Assembly: GCA_900095095.1 (NCBI GenBank)
Contig: FMBT01000336.1
Span: 241,350 to 305,349 of the forward strand
Length of the DNA stretch: 64,000 nt
From: Fragilariopsis cylindrus CCMP1102
Taxonomy: Eukaryota > Bacillariophyta > Bacillariophyceae > Bacillariales > Bacillariaceae
Direction: 5' to 3'
A program made the position numbers and the translations under genes. Below, one piece after another: positions 42,541-53,576 of the stretch (the first letter of the stretch is position 1; every line of letters begins with the position of its first letter). Below the pieces are notes generated by a model. That model saw only the letters and a program-made list of their open reading frames with translations, did no database searches and was not told where the DNA came from.

Positions 42541-44817
42541 ATGACTTCTGTTTTTCCCGACGACCAATTTCGTAATGGTTGCGATGAAAGCAAATGTGTC
42601 TCCCTGGTCCCTATCTCTACCATTTCTACTTCCTTTACTTGCTATACAGATACAGATACAGGTACAGACGGGAATGTTGTGGGCGGAGACTATCCAATGC
42701 TTTGTGCTGATGGATATCAACCAAGAATGGTTCATGACGAACCTCCTCTGTTCTTGACTGACTCTAACGACGATAGGCCCTACAAGTATTATACATGTTG
42801 TCCACCGTTATCATCATCTACTGGTACTGAAACAACAACTGATAATACTAGTAGTACAATCACCCATGATCGACGACATTGTTCTGATCCAGTAATCAGT
42901 AATAATACTAATACTAATATTGATGATGGCAGCGTCGGTGATGTTGTCGATATCATCAGTGATGCTGATGCTGATGCTGATGCTGATGCTGATGCTGATG
43001 CTGATGCTGATGCTGATGCTGATGCTGATGCTGATGCTGATGCTGATGCTGATGCTGTTGGTGATGCTGATGCTGATGCTGATGCTGTTGGTGATGATAA
43101 TAATAATAGTAACAATTACGCTGGAAAAGAGTTCGTAGACACTATGAAATTATGTCAAGATGATGACGATGATCGACGATATTATCCTCATCAAATGAAA
43201 AATCCTCGTCAAGAAGAACCTTCGTCTTTGTCATCGTACACATGTTGTGACTGGGTTGATAATAAATATATCATTATTGAGAAGACATCTACTGTAAATA
43301 CTGTAAATACATCGTCGCCTTTCTTTGCAGGTAGCAACAGCAACAGTAGCTCATTATTAGATTCATTCCTTGATGATATCGAATGTGTCCAATACCGGAA
43401 TGATCTTTATGAAAAAGCTATTATTCAAAATACGTATGGGCATATCTTTGTTCGAAAATGCAATTTCGATGTCGGCAGCAGCATGGATAGTTTTACTTCT
43501 CCTCGTATTGATACAGGGAATCCTTCCAAATACGAATGTTGTAAAAACACGTTAGTAACAGCAGCAGCAGCAGCAACAGTGACAGTAGAACCATTTCTAG
43601 TGGATACTGCATTCCGAATGACGGTATATCCTCAAATTATTGTTTCATCTATGGCGGTGATCTGTTGTTTAATTATCATCCTTGGTTTATTAATACCATT
43701 TATTGTTGGAATTGAAAACACAAAAAATACTAGTCGATGGAAAAAGAAGACGGATTGTACAGGTGCTAGTACTGTCATTCGTAGCACCACAGCAGCAAGA
43801 AGAGCATCAACAGGAGGAGCATCCAACAAAAATTCTCGTACGGCAGTGATCTACAATCCCTACAATATGTATCTATGTTCTCTTGCTGTACCAGATCTGA
43901 TCTTGAATACATATTTATTGGGGATGTATATCAGCTTTGCGAATCAAAAATACAATCCAAGATATAGTAAGGGAAATATCGTCTGGAACGAAATTGCTCC
44001 ACCGGCAGCATTTGCATCCTTTGAAGGTGCATTTGTTGTGGCATGTTCCACAGCAAATTTGTATATGAATGTTATTATTTCATTTGAAATGTTCATTCTA
44101 TTAAAATCAAATCATGATATCCAACGATATGCACCACCGAAATTACGAAAGGTTGTTTTCCAATCGATATCGGTGTACGTATTTGCAATTATTATATTCG
44201 TTACACATTATTTTATTTGTCGGGCAGTATCGGAGGGTAAAATTCTATTCTTAAAAACAAACACAGTTTGGAGTTTGATTGTTACATACATCTTACCAAT
44301 CGGGTTCTTTGCAGGTGTTTGTTTCCTTATTTGGTACCGTTCCTACATCAAAGCAACAAATAGGAAACTTCGACAATGTGTACTGTACTTTTTTAGAATT
44401 ATTGTCGTATTTTGTATCATTTGGTTACCAGGAATGTTATTATTGGTGATTGGTGCACCCACACGAAATGGGACACTGATCAGTTTGGGTTTACTTTTTT
44501 GTGCTATCCAACCAATCGTATCGACGTGTATGGCAATGACAAAACATGATGTAAGGAATTATTGTCTTGATTTCATCACATTGTCGTATTGTTTCAAGAA
44601 CAACAAACAACAACAACAACAAAGCAATGAGGAAGAGAAGAAAATAGAAAACCCAGTAACAACATGTAAGGCACCAATAGTAGACGAACAACAATATGCT
44701 ACATCAACAACACCAACTTCACCACCACCATCTCCTGATAGTGATCCCAATGTTAATATCAACGACAGGAACGGTAAAGTCAATGCAGAAGAAGAAATTC
44801 TTTGCGATAAAGTTTAA
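42541..44817 (+). CDS. Seven-transmembrane receptor-like protein (GPCR-like) with Asp-Ala repeat
   Basis: A 758-residue protein. Residues 1-350 are soluble and presumably extracellular, with cysteine-pair repeats of the form MLCADGY...YYTCC and KLCQDDD...SYTCC. An Asp-Ala run near residues 140-185 is encoded by (GATGCT)n. From about residue 363 there are seven hydrophobic helices: IIVSSMAVICCLIIILGLLI; MYLCSLAVPDLILNTYLLGM; FEGAFVVACSTANLYMNVII; VYVFAIIIFVTHYFICRAV; LIVTYILPIGFFAGVCFLIW; YFFRIIVVFCIIWLPGMLLL; ISLGLLFCAIQPIVSTCMAM. The FCIIWLPGMLLL helix resembles the family's CWxP helix 6. The cytosolic tail is Gln/Pro-rich. No signal peptide precedes the ectodomain. Diatoms have expanded sets of such receptors; ligand unknown. 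Confidence 0.75.
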   Translation: MTSVFPDDQFRNGCDESKCVSLVPISTISTSFTCYTDTDTGTDGNVVGGDYPMLCADGYQPRMVHDEPPLFLTDSNDDRPYKYYTCCPPLSSSTGTETTTDNTSSTITHDRRHCSDPVISNNTNTNIDDGSVGDVVDIISDADADADADADADADADADADADADADADADAVGDADADADAVGDDNNNSNNYAGKEFVDTMKLCQDDDDDRRYYPHQMKNPRQEEPSSLSSYTCCDWVDNKYIIIEKTSTVNTVNTSSPFFAGSNSNSSSLLDSFLDDIECVQYRNDLYEKAIIQNTYGHIFVRKCNFDVGSSMDSFTSPRIDTGNPSKYECCKNTLVTAAAAATVTVEPFLVDTAFRMTVYPQIIVSSMAVICCLIIILGLLIPFIVGIENTKNTSRWKKKTDCTGASTVIRSTTAARRASTGGASNKNSRTAVIYNPYNMYLCSLAVPDLILNTYLLGMYISFANQKYNPRYSKGNIVWNEIAPPAAFASFEGAFVVACSTANLYMNVIISFEMFILLKSNHDIQRYAPPKLRKVVFQSISVYVFAIIIFVTHYFICRAVSEGKILFLKTNTVWSLIVTYILPIGFFAGVCFLIWYRSYIKATNRKLRQCVLYFFRIIVVFCIIWLPGMLLLVIGAPTRNGTLISLGLLFCAIQPIVSTCMAMTKHDVRNYCLDFITLSYCFKNNKQQQQQSNEEEKKIENPVTTCKAPIVDEQQYATSTTPTSPPPSPDSDPNVNINDRNGKVNAEEEILCDKV
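42960..43090 (+). repeat. Hexanucleotide (GATGCT)n microsatellite in coding sequence
   Basis: About twenty GATGCT units, broken twice by GTTGGT, encode the Asp-Ala tract of the receptor ectodomain. The period of six keeps the frame when the copy number changes. Confidence 0.95.
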
Positions 44818-44924
44818 TAAAGTCAAACAATTATTTATATCGTGGTTTCGATTCATTCGAATCCACATCCGCATCCGCATCTTCCCTTTCATCGACTGAG
44901 ATTTTAGCATCGCATCGTATAAAT

Positions 44925-45633
44925 ATAATATATCTGCTGATACGTGCTTTAGTTTTTGTGACGGCTGGCGTCGAACCAAAATCAGAGGTGGATCACGTGA
45001 TGATAGTATCGCGGAAGTTGTATCTTTGATGGGAGGGATTATTCCACAAGTTATTTTCATATATAGCCCTACTACCAGTATTATGATACTATCCAATCCA
45101 GCTGATACCTTGACGGCTGTTTGCAACAAAAATTGCAAGCCCAAACATTCCCATCTGGAAGAATAATTTGGAACGGGAACGTACCTTGATATACTTCAAG
45201 ATTAAAAACCATCATTGCCAATTCAGCGGGAATAGATTAGAGTCGCATTATTGAGGGATTCATTATTGGTCGGTCCAGACACAATTCCTGTTTGGTCTTC
45301 GGTTCGTCTTGGTCCATTACTATAACTAAGTCCCGATCAGGAACCTGATGATACATTGAAAGCCATCCACCAAGTACTGTTATCGACGATGGTTGGGATG
45401 TAATTGATGGTAAAGGCTATACAAATTTGGCGATTGCACTAACTGCAACACATATTGTAGAAATGGTATTGAACGATATACGGTCAATCATTATTCCTGT
45501 ATCAACCTGTGTCCGAGGATTGTATTTGCCAGTTCCCTCAGTTTTGACCAGCAATGGTATCAGTTGCATTGTAGACTTGTCTTTAATAAATTCTGAACAA
45601 GTAGCGTTGCACGGAGGAAGTCCACTGGCATAG
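44925..45633 (+). pseudogene. L-lactate/malate dehydrogenase pseudogene
   Basis: Pieces of an LDH-type enzyme occur in the right order but in different frames and with stops. VFVTAGVEPKSE corresponds to the family's VITAGA-x-x-K. GIIPQVIFIYSP and SIMILSNPADTLTAV correspond to the I-x-V-S-N-P-V-D motif. GTGTYLD corresponds to SGT-x-L-D. IPVWSSVRLGPL corresponds to V-P-V-W-S. Finally 45427-45633 is open: YTNLAIALTATHIVEMVLND, then IIIPVSTCVRGLY and VPSVLTSNGI, the C-terminal lobe. The catalytic H-G-D segment is corrupted (a VGPDT-like sequence). Several frame changes are needed, so the gene is dead. It lies just 3' of the receptor gene. Confidence 0.85.
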
Positions 45634-45713
45634 TAGTAATCATTTTTAAATCATGGATCTTGCTTCCCATTTCCTTTGTGTTTCATTTTCGCGGAATAAT
45701 TTTTTTGGAGCGA

Positions 45714-45850
45714 AATATTTATTTCTCTACCCTCCCCCCCCGGCGAGTTATAAGTCGCGCGGCAATATTTCTCATACCCTCCCCCCCTTCGAAGATATAA
45801 GCCTCGCTGCAATATTTCTCTACCCTCCCCCCCCGGCGAAGTTATGATCC
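45714..45850 (+). repeat. Tandem repeat with C8 tracts, about 2.4 units of 55-60 bp
   Basis: ATATTT, CTCTACCCTCCCCCCCCGGC, then GAGTTATAAG or GAAGTTATGA recurs at about 45716, 45764 and 45811; the middle unit is altered. No function evident. Confidence 0.8.
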
Positions 45851-46802
45851 TCGTGCCTCGTGGAACAAGGAGGTTATTTCTTTTGAAGGCAAAGGAACAT
45901 ACCGTACAGCGGTGCGTCAGAGCTGAAGAACAGATGTCTTGATACGAGGTAGCTGCTGTAATTTCGATAAGAATTTGACGTTAATCTCCATACCTGTATA
46001 AATGTATCCTTTTATTCAATGAGAATTTCATCAAGTTCCGGAGGAAGAATGTGGAGAACACTAAATTTTCAAAAGAATTTTGGTTTTAGACAATTTGATT
46101 TGATTCGCGCACATTAAGTAGATATTTTTAGAATGACAGTGAATTATTATAACAATATGGGTTCATTAACTAATTGAAAAGCGCTAATACTTTTACCTAC
46201 ACATCGCTCACACATCATTGCATTAACAAAAGAATGAAAATGATGTGCGTTCATAAGCAACTAATTGAATTGGATTGAATGAATAGTACAAGTATACGTA
46301 GAGATTATTAATCCGTACGGTAGCTCGTCGTCGTCTTGTAAAAGAGAACACTAAGTCCGTATACAATTAAATTACGTAGTTTCATCATTCTTCCGACTAA
46401 GTAAGGGTAACAATTATACATTATCGTAATTGGACAAGCGCATTTGTATTTCTGACACCTACAAACTTCTGTACTATCCGAACGAATATTTTTGACAACA
46501 GTCGACAAACTTCTGGTACTATCATCGGAAGGCAGATTTTTGTTGATTGACACGACATCCTGCCTAAGTTACCGTGTACAGTTCAGTGGTACAGTAACTA
46601 TCATGATAAAATAATAATAGTACGTAGGTTAAAGAAAAATGCAATAAAGTAGGGAAAAGAAAAAATTACAGAGAGCGATAAGTGGTATTGTTTTTTCATT
46701 ACTAACGACACATAAAATCAAAAGAATCAACACATAAAGTGTATTGATTTCTGGCATTGATTTTTGTACGTTCAAAACCTACTGAAATCAACAAATTCCA
46801 TC

Positions 46803-49357
46803 ATGGATGACTCAAGTATTGCAGGAGCAATCGATATTAATAACAGGAACAATGTGTTTCCACCCTTTGTGGAATATCAAGGACAAACAAGTTATTTCCC
46901 AGCAGGTGAAAGTCCTTTACCATTATGGGTCGGTTATGTTGTCGTAATCGGTTTTGGTTTATTATTCAGTGTCATTACAACTGCTATCGTTTACATCAAC
47001 AAGTATTTTGGTACCAAGGGTGAAATTACCAGTGAACATTTTAAGTAAGTTTGATTTTGATGAAGTTTAAAAGATCTGTCGTTGTTTTTTGTTGTTGTTA
47101 TTGTCGTTGATTGTTGCCGTCGTGTCGGTCTTGAATTGAATTGAATTGATTATCGTTGCCGTCGAAGAAATGACACAAGAGATTTACGCTGTCCATCCAC
47201 TCAATCACACAACACATCATCATCGTCTCATCCGATCCTTTTTGTTTTGTTATCTACTTTTCTCATTTTCAACTTCACAGCACTGCTGGACGTATGATCA
47301 AGACCGGGTTGACTGCCTCCGTGATTGTGAGTCAATGGACGTGGGCTGCTACCTTACTCCAATCGTCGAATGTGGCATGGCAGTATGGTGTGTCTGGTCC
47401 ATTCTGGTACGCCTCTGGTGCCACCATTCAAGTGTTATTATTTGGTGTCCTGGCGATCAACCTCAAGAAGATTGCACCCTCGGCACATACCGTCTGTGAA
47501 ATTGTAAATGCACGATGGGGAAAGGCAGCACATTTGACCTTCCTCTTTTTCTGTTTCGCTGCCAATATTATTGTCACATCGATGTTGTTACTGGGTGGTG
47601 CCGCAACCGTACAAGCATTAACGGGAATGGACTATCGATTAGCAGCATTCTTAATTCCATGGGGAGTTATTTTGTACACCGCCTCCGGTGGATTACAAGC
47701 AACATTCCTTGCATCCTACATCCATACCGTTATCATTTTCGGTGTTTTGATCCTTATGGTCTTCGTCGTATACATTAAGGTATACTCTGCCGATCAGATT
47801 TATGAATTCCTTGATGCTACCATCTCCTATGATACAGCGGAATGTGAACAAATCTATTCGACCGATAATACTGTCGAAAGTACCTTCTACGTGGAAGGTG
47901 AATACGCATGTGGTAAAATTGAAGGTAACCGTGATGGTTCCTACCTCACAATGCTGTCAAGTGGTGGTCTCATGTTCGGTATTATCAACATTGTTGGTAA
48001 CTTCGGTACAGTCTTCGTCGATCAATCCTACTGGCAATCGGCTATCGCTGCTCGACCGGAATCTGCTGCCAAAGGATATCTTCTTGGTGGAATCTGTTGG
48101 TTCGCTATCCCCTTCTCTCTTGCAACCTCGCTCGGTTTGAGTGCCACCGCATTGATGCTTCCCATTACCGCGCAGGAAGCCGGTGATGGTCTGGTCCCAC
48201 CTGCCGTCGCACAACATTTACTTGGTGATGCCGGTGCCGTTCTTATTTTGATTATGTTGTTCATGGCTATCGTATCGACTGGATCTGCGGAATCGATCGC
48301 TGTTTCGTCTCTTGTTTCATACGATATTTACCGTGAATACATTAACCCAGAAGCAACTGGTGCACAAATCTTGTTTGTTTCGCGTGTCGTTATTTGTTGT
48401 TACGGTTTGATCATGGGAGCACTCGCTATCGCTCTTCAAGAAATGGGTACGTCAATATTTGTGCGACATGGTGTCTGTCCTGTTGATTGATGTTCCTGTT
48501 ACCAACCGACAGTATATCATATATTTACTTTTCCAAATAACTTCTCACAATTTCTTTTTTCGTAATTCCCCTTCGCTATTTAAAACACAAATACAGGTCT
48601 CAATCTTGGTTGGGTCTACCTTTTTATGGGTATCGTTATTGGATCAGCTGTCATTCCTTTATGGAATTTAATGACCTGGTCGAAGGCATCCGGTACCGGT
48701 GCTGTAGTTGCCGCATGGAGTGGATTGATCTTAGCCTTGACCGGATGGATTGTCGCTGCACAAATCCAATCTGGTACGATTACCGTTTCGAGTCTTGGTA
48801 CTAATGAGGTCATGCTTTCGGGTAACTTGATTGCGATCTTGTCGTCAGGATTGATCCATTACGTCTACTCCAAATTTATTGATCCACAAGATTATGACTT
48901 TTCGGAATTGAATTCCAAGCTTACCTTAGTCGAAGATGTGACGGGTGGTTTAACCGCCGAAGAACAAGATGCGACTATGCTCCGACGTGCCGAACGTTGG
49001 ATTACCCGTCGTGGATACATCTTAACATTCATTCTGATCATTGTCTGGCCTCTACTTTCCGTCCCCGCTGGTGTTTTTACCAAGACCTACTTCTCCTTCT
49101 GGGTTTTGGTAGCAATTGCATGGGGATTCGGTGCTGCAATTGTTATTACTTTATTGCCACTTATTGAAAGTGCGGAAGAGATTAATACTGCATTATCCGG
49201 ACTTTGGTACATGTTTACATGCCGAGAAGCACCTCAGGCAGTCGACCCTGACAACCTAGAGGAACAAGAAGCCAAGGAATTAGCCGAAGATTCCGATGAA
49301 GTACCTGCACAATTGGCTGTTCCAATTGAAGATGTCGTTCAAGAGCAAGATGCCTAA
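46803..49357 (+). CDS. DUR3: Urea active transporter, DUR3-type sodium:solute symporter; three exons
   Basis: Exons 46803-47044, 47281-48446 and 48597-49357 join in phase to 722 residues; donors GTAAGT and GTACGT, acceptors CACAG and TACAG. It takes up urea by cotransport at the plasma membrane (or vacuole). Family sequence is strong throughout: [20 protein letters not shown] (helix 1), [97 protein letters not shown] and [20 protein letters not shown]. About fifteen hydrophobic helices are expected, and the acidic tail ([14 protein letters not shown]) is cytosolic. The sequence is unbroken, and codon-wobble use is richer in C than the neighbouring Asn-rich genes, which fits a highly expressed nitrogen-uptake gene. 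Confidence 0.92.
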
Positions 49358-51260
49358 ATTATCAAAGCCGAAATAAGGAGAATGTGTGTATATGGACCAC
49401 GACGTGAAACACACGTTCTCTCTATCTCGTCCTCTTGATCCGAAAGTAAAGAAAACAAGAACGAATCAATGCATATACTTGCTCTTCATGTGTTAGCAAA
49501 TGTCTGTATCCGTTCCGTTCGCTCTTCTTTATATACTTAATATATGTTTATGATCCAATAATAATAATGATATCTTTTGTGAAAAAAACCCTTCCGATCC
49601 ACCAGACTTTTGTTTTTCTTTCTTCGATCATATTAGTTTGTAGTACAGTACAATAGAAGTAGAGTAGTCAGATTTGCGTACGTCGGCATGGCTACTGTAG
49701 CCGCATTGATGAATATGTGGATTCATCTCAACAACATTATCTCTACTGTATACCAGGCAGGTATGCCAAATCAACAAAATGCAAAGACATCGAATTCAAA
49801 AGTGGAAGATTGTGTGATGAGAGTGAGAAGAAAAGTAGGCAATTTTCAGTACGGTATCAGCTATCGTTCTACATATTATGATGTGTGATGTGCGCCGAAT
49901 GGTGCAGCGGTGACTGGGGCGTGTGATATAAAAGCAGGATTGACGAGTTAAGCAGCAAAAGTGCATTCATCTCAAAACGGCGGAGGTATATATATAAATA
50001 CTGATTCGATTCATTTCAATTCAATTTGATTTGATTCGATCCCTTGCTGTACTGCTACGAATGAATGTAGGGATACAATAGGATATTGACCGTGATTACT
50101 GAGAATGAAGGAATGTATGAAGGAATGCATTTGTAATGAAAAAGCAAGGGAAAGACAAAACAATCGCGACACGTAACACGGCACAGAAAAGGAATAATCA
50201 ATTGGTAAACAATAAGCGTTTCCCTCTCACGACTGACGAAGCGATAACCACTACAACAATATATATCCTTCCGTGAAAACAGATGCGTTTCCTCGTTCTC
50301 TTTTATTTCACGTACTGTATAGGACCTAGTAGTAGTTTCAGGATCTCTCTCTCTCTCTCTGTCTCTCTCCATCTTGGTGTCGTTTTTAATGTGAGTGTGC
50401 GCAAGTACATGCAGGCGTACACGATATATAGTAAGCAGATCGTACCGACATCATCTAATGTATCCGACCAGCTATAATTACGTACCGAATGTGAGTACTG
50501 AAGCAGACTATATTCATAAAGATTTCCTTCATTGAAGAGATGTAAAGGCAATCCAATATATGTTATGAGTATACATCGTATCAATTATCTCGGCCATGCT
50601 TTTTTACCGTACAAATCCGAAAGTATGCTTTAGCTGAGACCACGGTTTTATTGCGAAAAGTAGACGAAGAGACCACGGCGTCATGGCGTTTTGTTCCGGC
50701 AAAATTTGCTATTTTGCTAACCCAGCACCGAATTTGATACAAATGACGGCAGAAGGAAATAATATTATGATGTTAGTAAGTTAATTGTAAATTAGCAATA
50801 AGTTCGAATGTCGTCCGTATCGGGCTGTACAAGTATTTTGTTTAACAGTTGTTGTTATTAAAAACCTTTAAATAGACAATGATTTTTTCCATGAAGCTTA
50901 ATGATTTTTTCATTAAGCTTGATTTTGGGCCCTTAATGATTCCTTAATGGGGGGTCCGATAAATTATTTTATTAAGAATTTTTTAATTTGCCGAGGATGT
51001 CAGGGAAATATTCGTAATTTTTAATAATTTTTTAATTCGCCGCGCGGAAGATGGTCCAGTATGCATGTTGTGTTTTTTACGACAAAACAACGAAAGAAAC
51101 AATAAGTCAACAATTACGATCATAACACATGATAACATTCAACATAAGATAGAACATAAAAAAGCACCACAATAACAAAGCTAAAACAAAAAAAATTCAA
51201 ATCAAGATCAAGATAAACCAACACAAATAAATCGACATACATTATACTACTAGTAGTCCT
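49358..51260. other. Long intergenic region with element remnants
   Basis: Contains a CT tract (50342-50370), a patch of degenerate element (about 50870-51060) ending CGGAAGATGGTCC, and no supported coding frame. Confidence 0.5.
51020..51060 (-). repeat. Right terminal piece of the GGACCATC foldback family
   Basis: TAATTTTTTAATTCGCCGCG then CGGAAGATGGTCCAGTAT matches the right end of the 60064-61187 element (AATTTTTCGG ... GAAGATGGTCCAGTAT). The preceding 150 bp is AT-rich with GGGCCC and inverted ATTAAGCTT-type pieces but is not clearly homologous. Confidence 0.7.
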
Positions 51261-51836
51261 ATGACATCCAAACTCGCTGCATTAGCAAAGATTCTTCTAC
51301 TTCCAAGGCGATCGGCTCCTGCTGCTTTTGTTAGACCATTGCAAAGAATCTTTGGAACAACCACCACTGATGATGAAATCAGAACGGAACCACAAGAGAA
51401 TGATGATGAAGAAGAACAACTGGAGGAACGACAGCAACAACACAAAGGTATACTATTGGAGGCATTAATGACAAGAAGAGGAAATTTGAATTCGAATCAT
51501 AATACTAAATATCACAAAGGAGAACAAGTAGGTGGACCACAACCTATCACAGATCCAATTGCAAAACATCAATTGCGAGAAGTTAGGAATGACTATTACA
51601 GATCCGCCGCTATCAATAATAATAATTATAATAATGATAATGATGATAATAGCAATTTCAATACCCAGCGTCAAGACGATCAAGACACGCCACCAGCATC
51701 ATCATCGTCATCGTGGTCGTCGGTATCGTCACCGACATCCTCGTCACAGGATGTGGTTGTTGTTGTTTCAAGAACAACACCAGATTTGTCTCCTACTATT
51801 TCCGTTGGGGATGAATACCTTTACTTTGCGCAGTAA
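51261..51836 (+). CDS. Hypothetical protein, possible mitochondrial presequence
   Basis: A 191-residue protein. The first 35 residues (MTSKLAALAKILLLPRRSAP, then AAFVRPLQRIFG) are basic, lack acidic residues and could form an amphipathic helix, as in mitochondrial presequences. The middle holds a short block that looks conserved (PQPITDPIAKHQLREVRNDY). The rest is acidic, Gln-rich, Asn-rich and Ser-rich simple sequence, ending ISVGDEYLYFAQ. I recognise no family. It is a real gene only if the ordered N- and C-terminal blocks are under selection; I consider that likely but not certain. Confidence 0.5.
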   Translation: MTSKLAALAKILLLPRRSAPAAFVRPLQRIFGTTTTDDEIRTEPQENDDEEEQLEERQQQHKGILLEALMTRRGNLNSNHNTKYHKGEQVGGPQPITDPIAKHQLREVRNDYYRSAAINNNNYNNDNDDNSNFNTQRQDDQDTPPASSSSSWSSVSSPTSSSQDVVVVVSRTTPDLSPTISVGDEYLYFAQ

Positions 51837-52080
51837 AGTATTATCAAGAATAATGATAATAATAATAATAATAATAAATCCGCCATGATATTATTATTGA
51901 CGTAAAGAAAGAGGTGTTGTAGAAACCTTTTGGAAGTTGCTAATGCGCAAGTAGAAATAAACAAGACAATGGACTTAAAATAAATAAATCATGATACTTT
52001 AATGTGAAATGAATGATGATGGAGACACTCGCCCAGCAGCATAGAGGTGCGGCTATTTAACTACTTTTGGTGGGAGTCGA

Positions 52081-52165
52081 TTCTACAAAGACACGTATAA
52101 TTTTAAATTTTTTAAAACACGTCCAACATACCTTTTGATAATGGGTCCTGTCTTAATAGGGTTAG
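52081..52165 (+). repeat. Internal fragment of the foldback family at a gene-fragment boundary
   Basis: AAAACACGTCCAACATACC then TTTTGATAATGGGTCCT matches ACACGTCTTACATACCCG-GTGATAATGGGTCC of the 60064-61187 element and the copy at 911-945. The following TAGGGTTAGGG is telomere-like. A truncated sulfotransferase reading frame starts immediately after. Confidence 0.65.
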
Positions 52166-53545
52166 GGTCCCATTCGCGAAGAACAAGATCATCCAGAAAA
52201 CGACAACAGCAACAGCCGTGTCCTTCACAAGGGAAGACTACTGATCAACAGTAGACACGGCAATATGCTTCCTCATACACCTGGAAAAGAGGAAGAATTT
52301 CCCTTTCTTCGCACGTTCAAAAATGGAAGGTTCCATCAGTTGTCAAGCAAAGCAACGACACCGATTGGACATGCCGTGGCCTGTAACTATAAACAAGGAC
52401 TCGAAATATACGATAGTTGTCAAACTGTTGACTCCAACCGATGTGATATTGTGTACATAGGACACAATGTCCTAGAAGCGGAATTTAACTTTTTATTCAC
52501 ACCGTATCTGCTTCACTGGTGGAATAACTCCAAGTTTGCACAACAACAAGCCGATGCCGCCCAATCCATTGCCACTCGCTTGGTCAATCGGTACACGCGC
52601 AGCCATCGAACGTACAGAACAATATCAGGAAGAAAGCGGGAGAGGGTCGTCGACCGAGCCTGCCAGGATGGACCGCTCCGCCCCAACAGCTACATAAAAC
52701 AGTACATAAATTGCATCCGACCCGAAGCAATAGCAGCCGACAAGTCGATATAGCAATTCGTCTTAGTCGATAGCAGCGGCAGCGATAGCGACTATGTGAA
52801 TATTAATTACGGTCCCGAGTATGCGTCTCTTCCAGTCCTTCGAGTGACCATGTTGCGGGAACCCTTTTCGTGGTTGAAGAGTAAATTCTTTTGGACCATG
52901 GACTATCACTTGAACGGCAATAATAGCACGATAGGAAAGAGTCTCGCGTTGGCGGACATGGGGGAGGGAATCAAAAGCAGAAAACGAAGCAATTGGAACG
53001 ATAAGAAAAAGGAAATGTACAAGGATGCCATTTACGTCCAGTGCGAAGATGAGGAGCAGTTTGCGAAAGGATGGGGATGGCAGGGAGCGTTGGAGTATAT
53101 CTTCTACTTGTGCGGAGAGCACTGCATGGAACAATGGTATGCCATTGAAGAGGCGTACCAAAACGATCAAGACCTGTTGCGAAAAAAGCACGTGGAATAC
53201 CTCAAAGTGATGGAAGCCACGGCCGCATACAATTTACGAAACTCGTTCACCGTGGTCGGCCTCTTGCAAGAGACACAAGAATTTTACGACATGGTCACGC
53301 AGCGAGTTGAGTACATAGACATGAGTTTGAACCCAACAACAGAGGGAAAAAGGCATGGTTCGGGGGGAAGTGCGATAAATGCCCGTTGCGACGCTTTCTT
53401 TCAAGACCCCGCTCTACAAAAACGCGTCATGGCAAAAGGTCCCGAGTTGGCCACATTGGTGCGATTGTACGAGGTGGGCGTCCAAGTGAACCAATTCCAA
53501 AAGGAAGAATTGGCACAATGCTCGTCGGCCTCGACGACGGCTTAG
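52166..53545 (+). pseudogene. Sulfotransferase-like gene, 5'-truncated with an in-frame TAG
   Basis: One frame is open from 52166 to 53545 except for TAG at 52751-52753. Before it, CDIVYIGHNVLEAEFNFLF resembles the substrate-side helix of Golgi sulfotransferases. After it, LPVLRVTMLREPFSWLKSKF is the 3'-phosphosulfate-binding R-x-P-x-x-x-x-x-S motif, followed by a C-rich region (CEDEEQFAKG; FYLCGEHCMEQW) and TVVGLLQETQEFYDMV. The family's N-terminal P-loop (K-x-G-S/T) is absent: upstream sequence becomes a repeat fragment and a stop. No signal peptide is present. The gene thus looks truncated by an insertion or deletion at about 52.16 kb. The rest has kept its frame, so decay may be recent. 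Codons are more G+C-rich than in neighbours. Confidence 0.6.
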
Positions 53546-53576
53546 ACTTGCATTTGACTATATACTAAAAAAATAT

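Larger units (their letters stand above)
44818..46802. other. Intergenic region with an LDH pseudogene and C-rich tandem repeat
   Basis: Apart from the two features listed separately, the stretch 45850-46802 is AT-rich with no supported gene. A minus-strand frame at 46553-46308 (Cys-bearing CRCQKYKCACP) cannot be defended. Confidence 0.5.

Noticed and set aside
42789-43115. Minus-strand Ser-Ala repeat frame over the receptor gene
   Set aside because: Produced by the (GATGCT)n microsatellite read on the other strand; no independent evidence.
46308-46553. 81-codon minus-strand Cys-bearing frame
   Set aside because: No signal peptide, no family and AT-rich surroundings; cannot be distinguished from chance.
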